From Pseudomonas sp. Root71 (GTDB taxonomy: Bacteria; Pseudomonadota; Gammaproteobacteria; Pseudomonadales; Pseudomonadaceae), in assembly GCF_001429045.1 (NCBI RefSeq), contig NZ_LMHY01000004.1, forward strand, positions 1 through 64,000: DNA of 64,000 bases, in the 5' to 3' direction. Below, piece after piece: positions 61,056 through 64,000 of the stretch. The position numbers and the translations under genes were made by a program. The notes under the pieces were generated by a model. That model worked only from the letters and a program-made list of their open reading frames with translations. It was not told the origin of the DNA and did no database searches. Numbering within the stretch: position 1 is the stretch's first letter; every line of letters begins with the position of its first letter.

Positions 61056-62759
61056 TTAGAAAGTGCTCTTGATAGAGAAGGCCAGGTAATCCCGATCTTT
61101 AAATGATTGCTTATAATTAAACTGGCTGGCCTCATTGAGCGTAGTGTCAGATGGACCGTAATAATGTGTGTACGTCAAACCACAAGTGACACGATCAAGG
61201 TAGGTGGCGGTTACACCGATATTGAAATCACCACCTTTATCAGGACCGAAAGCGCCAACTACAGCCGACTTACCCATAGGGAAGTAGCTGACACCTAGCG
61301 GAACACCAAGATCGATACCCGGGAATACCTGACGATAAGTTGGTGTATACACCAACTTGAGCCCTACCCCGTCATCTGTAGCATTCGGATCCAGTGCTGA
61401 TCGGTTTTCAGTAACCTTCAACAAACGGTTCCAGGCAATCTCACCGATAAAGCTGGCCTCATTGGATATGAAAGTTGGCTCGAGAGATGCGAGCACGTTC
61501 AAATTCACGTGGGCAGTCCGCCCGACCGCGTAAAGTGGATGATTGTCATTGTCAGCGTCTACATCTGGCAGTACGACCTGACCATTCGATACCAGGGGCA
61601 TATTCCAGCGCATAGACGCTTCCCCGGCAAAGTTATACTCACCCACTGACGTGGTAAAACTTGCGCCCAGTGCGCGTATATCCTCCGGATACACCCAGAA
61701 GAACTCACCTACTTGTCCGGTTGCAAAATTAGGGGCGCCTACGCCAGGACGGAGGTACAACTGCGGGGTTTTATCATGGTATTGGATAGCATAAAGCCCG
61801 TAATCGACAGTTTCAGCTGCATAGCGTAACTGCAGGCCACCCTGTCCAGAACTCCGGGCTTTTTTGTCCTTACCATGAAAAAAGGCCGCAGGGCTGCTTG
61901 GATTACCACCGAGAAAATCGGGGAATGGCTCCCCGACAATCAGGCGCTCAGCCCCCTCTCCCATCATGTCGAGCGTGGAAAAATAGCTACCCGCCGCAGG
62001 TAATCGTGTTTCTTCCCACTCAAACTGATAGAACGCACCCAACGAAAGCGCATCAGTAAGTTGGTAGGAAGTAGACAACTGACTAACTGGTCTGGTGATT
62101 TCCTTGAACTGGGTGTTGGGTACTGAAATAGCCTTTACCACGTCCACCGGAGCCATTCCGCCAGCAATCCCATTGGCCCCGAAAAACAGACTTTCCCCCC
62201 AAATTAGGCCATGCCGACCCAAACGAAAGGACAAAGCTCGATCCGCAACTTCACCATTCCAATAGACGAATGCATCTAATAACTCACCATCACCGCCGTG
62301 CAGATGTCGAGTGTCATCAGTGAATTCGTCATAGGCAACCGACACCTGATTCGCGCGCGCGGGGTTGTTGTTATCGTTGTCCTTCTGGTATTCGGTGTCG
62401 AACCAGGCTGCTCCGCTTAGACGACCACCAAAATTACGGTAACCGATATCCATTTCCGAGAGCAGGTCAAAACGGTTAGAGATAAGGCCCTTATCAAAAG
62501 CACGGTCACCGTCATCCTGGTTCAGGCTGACTTCGCTTTTCGAAAGCTTGCTGCTTGGGTCCTTCAGACGCCATGCAGAACTGTACTTGAGGGTGTTATC
62601 CCAGCGTGCACTAAGATCATTGTCGCCCGTATCAATTTGAAATGCACTGGCACTCATCGATATCACACTCAGCGCACCTCCTGCTAGAACGCATGATAGG
62701 AACTTTGGCCGCCCTGAAGGCGACGGACATGAGTACGTAGTAGACTTTATTACACGCAT
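61056..62759 (-). CDS. DUF1302 outer-membrane beta-barrel protein, module copy 2
   Basis: A 567-residue barrel candidate. Signal peptide (SVISMSASAFQIDTG), the opening DLSARWDNTLKYSSAWRL, LGRHGLIWGESLFFGANG, RPVSQLSTSYQLTDALSLGAF and a C-terminal strand ending LAFSIKSTF. It is about 40 residues shorter than copy 1, mainly in loop regions. AGAGG precedes the ATG. It is the first gene of the module and is preceded by two promoter-like units. Confidence 0.85.
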   Translation of the reverse strand: MRVIKSTTYSCPSPSGRPKFLSCVLAGGALSVISMSASAFQIDTGDNDLSARWDNTLKYSSAWRLKDPSSKLSKSEVSLNQDDGDRAFDKGLISNRFDLLSEMDIGYRNFGGRLSGAAWFDTEYQKDNDNNNPARANQVSVAYDEFTDDTRHLHGGDGELLDAFVYWNGEVADRALSFRLGRHGLIWGESLFFGANGIAGGMAPVDVVKAISVPNTQFKEITRPVSQLSTSYQLTDALSLGAFYQFEWEETRLPAAGSYFSTLDMMGEGAERLIVGEPFPDFLGGNPSSPAAFFHGKDKKARSSGQGGLQLRYAAETVDYGLYAIQYHDKTPQLYLRPGVGAPNFATGQVGEFFWVYPEDIRALGASFTTSVGEYNFAGEASMRWNMPLVSNGQVVLPDVDADNDNHPLYAVGRTAHVNLNVLASLEPTFISNEASFIGEIAWNRLLKVTENRSALDPNATDDGVGLKLVYTPTYRQVFPGIDLGVPLGVSYFPMGKSAVVGAFGPDKGGDFNIGVTATYLDRVTCGLTYTHYYGPSDTTLNEASQFNYKQSFKDRDYLAFSIKSTF

Positions 62760-62899
62760 ATACGAACCTCTTTTGTTTTTGTATTAGGCTTCGCTAAACT
62801 TGAAATTTGACGCTACTTAACCGCTCCTTCCGAAAACGCATATACCTATCCGGGTCTCACCGAGCACCAGCGATATGACCATTCCCATTAAATTTAACA

Positions 62900-62945
62900 A
62901 TACGGGACGTTTCGTATACTTACAGCTATCAACCAGGCCTGTCAA
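62900..62945 (-). promoter_or_regulatory. Promoter-operator unit P2 upstream of module copy 2
   Basis: On the minus strand a perfect -35 TTGACA (62945-62940) is followed after 17 bp by TAAGTA (62922-62917) as a -10. The palindrome ATACGGGACGTTTCGTAT (plus strand, 62900-62917) overlaps the -10 edge and the expected transcript start. This layout is typical of a repressor site. It lies 140 bp before the DUF1302 start. Confidence 0.55.
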
Positions 62946-63168
62946 GCCCGGGGTGATGTGTTTTGCCTACGGATCCCTGTTGGGGGGCTGGCATACCGTG
63001 ACCCTGGCAGCGTCTAAATCCGAGGATCCACCAACAGAAAGCCCTGTAAGACAGATAGTTGTGATTTTTTGACGTTTGAAAGTTGCAGCCGCCTTTCCTG
63101 CCGGGTGAACAGACAACGCGCAAGCGCAATCTCACCTTTCATCTGCTAAGCGGCAACAATCACAAGCA

Positions 63169-63215
63169 AAACGGAACGTACCGTTTATTACATTTCCATT
63201 TGTTATGTTCTGCAA
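63169..63215 (-). promoter_or_regulatory. Promoter-operator unit P1 upstream of module copy 2
   Basis: On the minus strand TTGCAG (63215-63210) is followed after 17 bp by TGTAAT (63192-63187), then immediately by the palindrome AAACGGAACGTACCGTTT (plus strand, 63169-63186). The palindrome pairs at 16 of 18 positions and shares ACGG-ACGT-CGT spacing with the site in P2, so one regulator may control both. Confidence 0.55.
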
Positions 63216-63365
63216 GCTAAATGCGAGAAAAGTTAAGGTTTAGAGTTCAACCTGAAAGGCATAAAATAGCGCCATGTATCGCTTCTCTATGCCTAAGAAT
63301 CGATACGCGCTGAATGGCAGATGGCGTCAAGGGCAGTAAAGCCAAATCGCCACAATGATTTTATT

Positions 63366-63395
63366 AAAAAAACGCTTGCACTAGAAGCCAAGCGT
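63366..63395 (-). terminator. Intrinsic terminator of right-edge outer-membrane gene
   Basis: On the minus strand ACGCTTG / CAAGCGT form a 7-bp stem with a 10-base loop, followed by a run of seven T (plus-strand A-run 63366-63372). It lies 18 bp after the stop of the phenol_MetA-type gene, so transcription of that gene ends here and module copy 2 needs its own promoter. Confidence 0.8.
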
Positions 63396-63412
63396 AAAAT
63401 TGCAGCACCTAA

Positions 63413-64000
63413 TTAAAATTTAAACATTCCATTGAGCATCACTGTGTCGCCTTCCGAAGTATTTCGAGCATAAACATCTTTTTGATAGCCGAGTACTACT
63501 CCAAAATCCCGACTTGCGTAGCCCACTTGCGGGCCGACCTTTATGGATCTTGTTCGATTACCTACATCATCCCCGTGGGACTGGTCATCATTCAACTGAG
63601 TCGACAAATATCCACCAATACCTGCCAGCCAGTTCTGGGTCAGCCGATAGTTAAATCCATAGTCTGCAACGACCTGCACTCCAGATTTATAGTCAGTCTT
63701 TGGATTTTCGTAACTATAGTTGACACTGATCTTCGAGCTGACCTCAACTTGCGGCATTGGAAACCACGTAAAGGCGTAAGCAGCATAAATTGCCTTACTA
63801 TTGTTTCCTGGATTAATCAAGGCGTGTTCATCATATTTCCCCCAAGGCGCTACAAAATCCAACTCCAGGTTATGAAGATAGGTTGGAGACTGCCAGCTGA
63901 CCAAGGCACCGAATAATGGGTCGCCCATTCCATTCGAGGAGTCTCTACCAAATGCTCCCAATGCAGGAATATCCAGGTGACCAGCAACGTAAGGAACTGC
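63413..64000 (-). CDS. Outer-membrane transporter, phenol_MetA_deg-like (partial)
   Basis: The C-terminal 195 residues of an outer-membrane protein; the start lies beyond the right edge. Strands alternate in barrel fashion (GALVSWQSPTYLHNLELDFV; YAAYAFTWFPMPQVEVSSKI; VVADYGFNYRLTQNWLAGIG; FGVVLGYQKDVYARNT) and the end is VMLNGMFKF. It matches the phenol_MetA/SphA-like family, like the protein at 6753. It has its own terminator and lies upstream of module copy 2, so it may be part of the same uptake function. Confidence 0.75.
   Translation of the reverse strand, partial: AVPYVAGHLDIPALGAFGRDSSNGMGDPLFGALVSWQSPTYLHNLELDFVAPWGKYDEHALINPGNNSKAIYAAYAFTWFPMPQVEVSSKISVNYSYENPKTDYKSGVQVVADYGFNYRLTQNWLAGIGGYLSTQLNDDQSHGDDVGNRTRSIKVGPQVGYASRDFGVVLGYQKDVYARNTSEGDTVMLNGMFKF

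Noticed and set aside
62875..63072. Short plus-strand frame with ATG in the region upstream of module copy 2
   Set aside because: It overlaps the promoter-palindrome unit, has no ribosome site and matches no family.
1..64000. CRISPR arrays, rRNA genes, complete insertion sequences, prophage structural genes
   Set aside because: No regularly spaced repeats, rRNA motifs, transposase genes or phage structural genes were seen. Only integrases and their remnants indicate mobility.

Overview
The window looks like a chromosomal segment of a Pseudomonas, probably of the fluorescens/putida type. The evidence is the high-GC coding style, a REP pair built on GAGCGAGCTTGCTCG at 6.4 kb, a transhydrogenase (pntB) end at the left edge, and a Pseudomonas-type tRNA-Pro 3' end used as an attachment site. 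The species cannot be named from the sequence alone. Most of the window is accessory DNA: catabolic and envelope-transport genes between broken integrases and decayed genes. A short housekeeping-like block (HisJ/Q/M/P-type ABC transporter and Kup) lies at 36-41 kb.

Layout. 0-0.5 kb: pntB end and an integrase remnant. 0.8-13.8 kb (mostly +): AraC regulator, FadL-type porin, two DUF1254/DUF1214 proteins flanking a DUF3313 lipoprotein, a glycine-zipper lipoprotein and a phenol_MetA-type outer-membrane protein, then a dihydroxyacetophenone-dioxygenase-like cupin, a serine-type sulfatase and its radical-SAM maturase. 13.8-27.5 kb (-): AlkK-like acyl-CoA ligase, then the module RND/MMPL, YCF48-like propeller, DUF1329, DUF1302, then an SCPx-like thiolase, an 888-aa MalT/AlkS-type regulator and a second AraC regulator. 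27.6-35.4 kb (+): a compact CoA-dependent catabolic operon (NmrA-like reductase, acyl-CoA dehydrogenase, saccharopine-reductase-like protein, acyl-CoA ligase, thiolase, SDR, small membrane protein). 36-41 kb: amino-acid ABC transporter and Kup. 41.4-45.8 kb: LysR with a divergent NTF2-like/extended-SDR/phosphatase group, and a class V aminotransferase. 45.9-53.9 kb: decay-rich junction with a PuuE remnant, tRNA-Pro att fragment, intact integrase, split LysR remnant, a LuxR/MFS/DUF2783/FAD-monooxygenase cluster, an EmrA-like remnant and a third integrase remnant. 53.9-64 kb (-): chemoreceptor, then a second copy of the RND/YCF48/DUF1329/DUF1302 module in the same order, and another phenol_MetA-type protein cut by the window edge.

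How it may fit together (inference). The outer-membrane proteins (FadL, DUF1302, phenol_MetA), periplasmic proteins (DUF1329, YCF48, DUF1254) and RND/MMPL pumps look like machinery that moves a hydrophobic molecule across the envelope. The sulfatase pair could remove a sulfate group, and the ligases, dehydrogenase, thiolases and reductases could degrade the product as CoA thioesters. A terpenoid, steroid-like or long-chain ester substrate would fit, but none is proven. The most interesting signals are the duplicated four-gene module and two matching promoter-plus-palindrome units upstream of its second copy.
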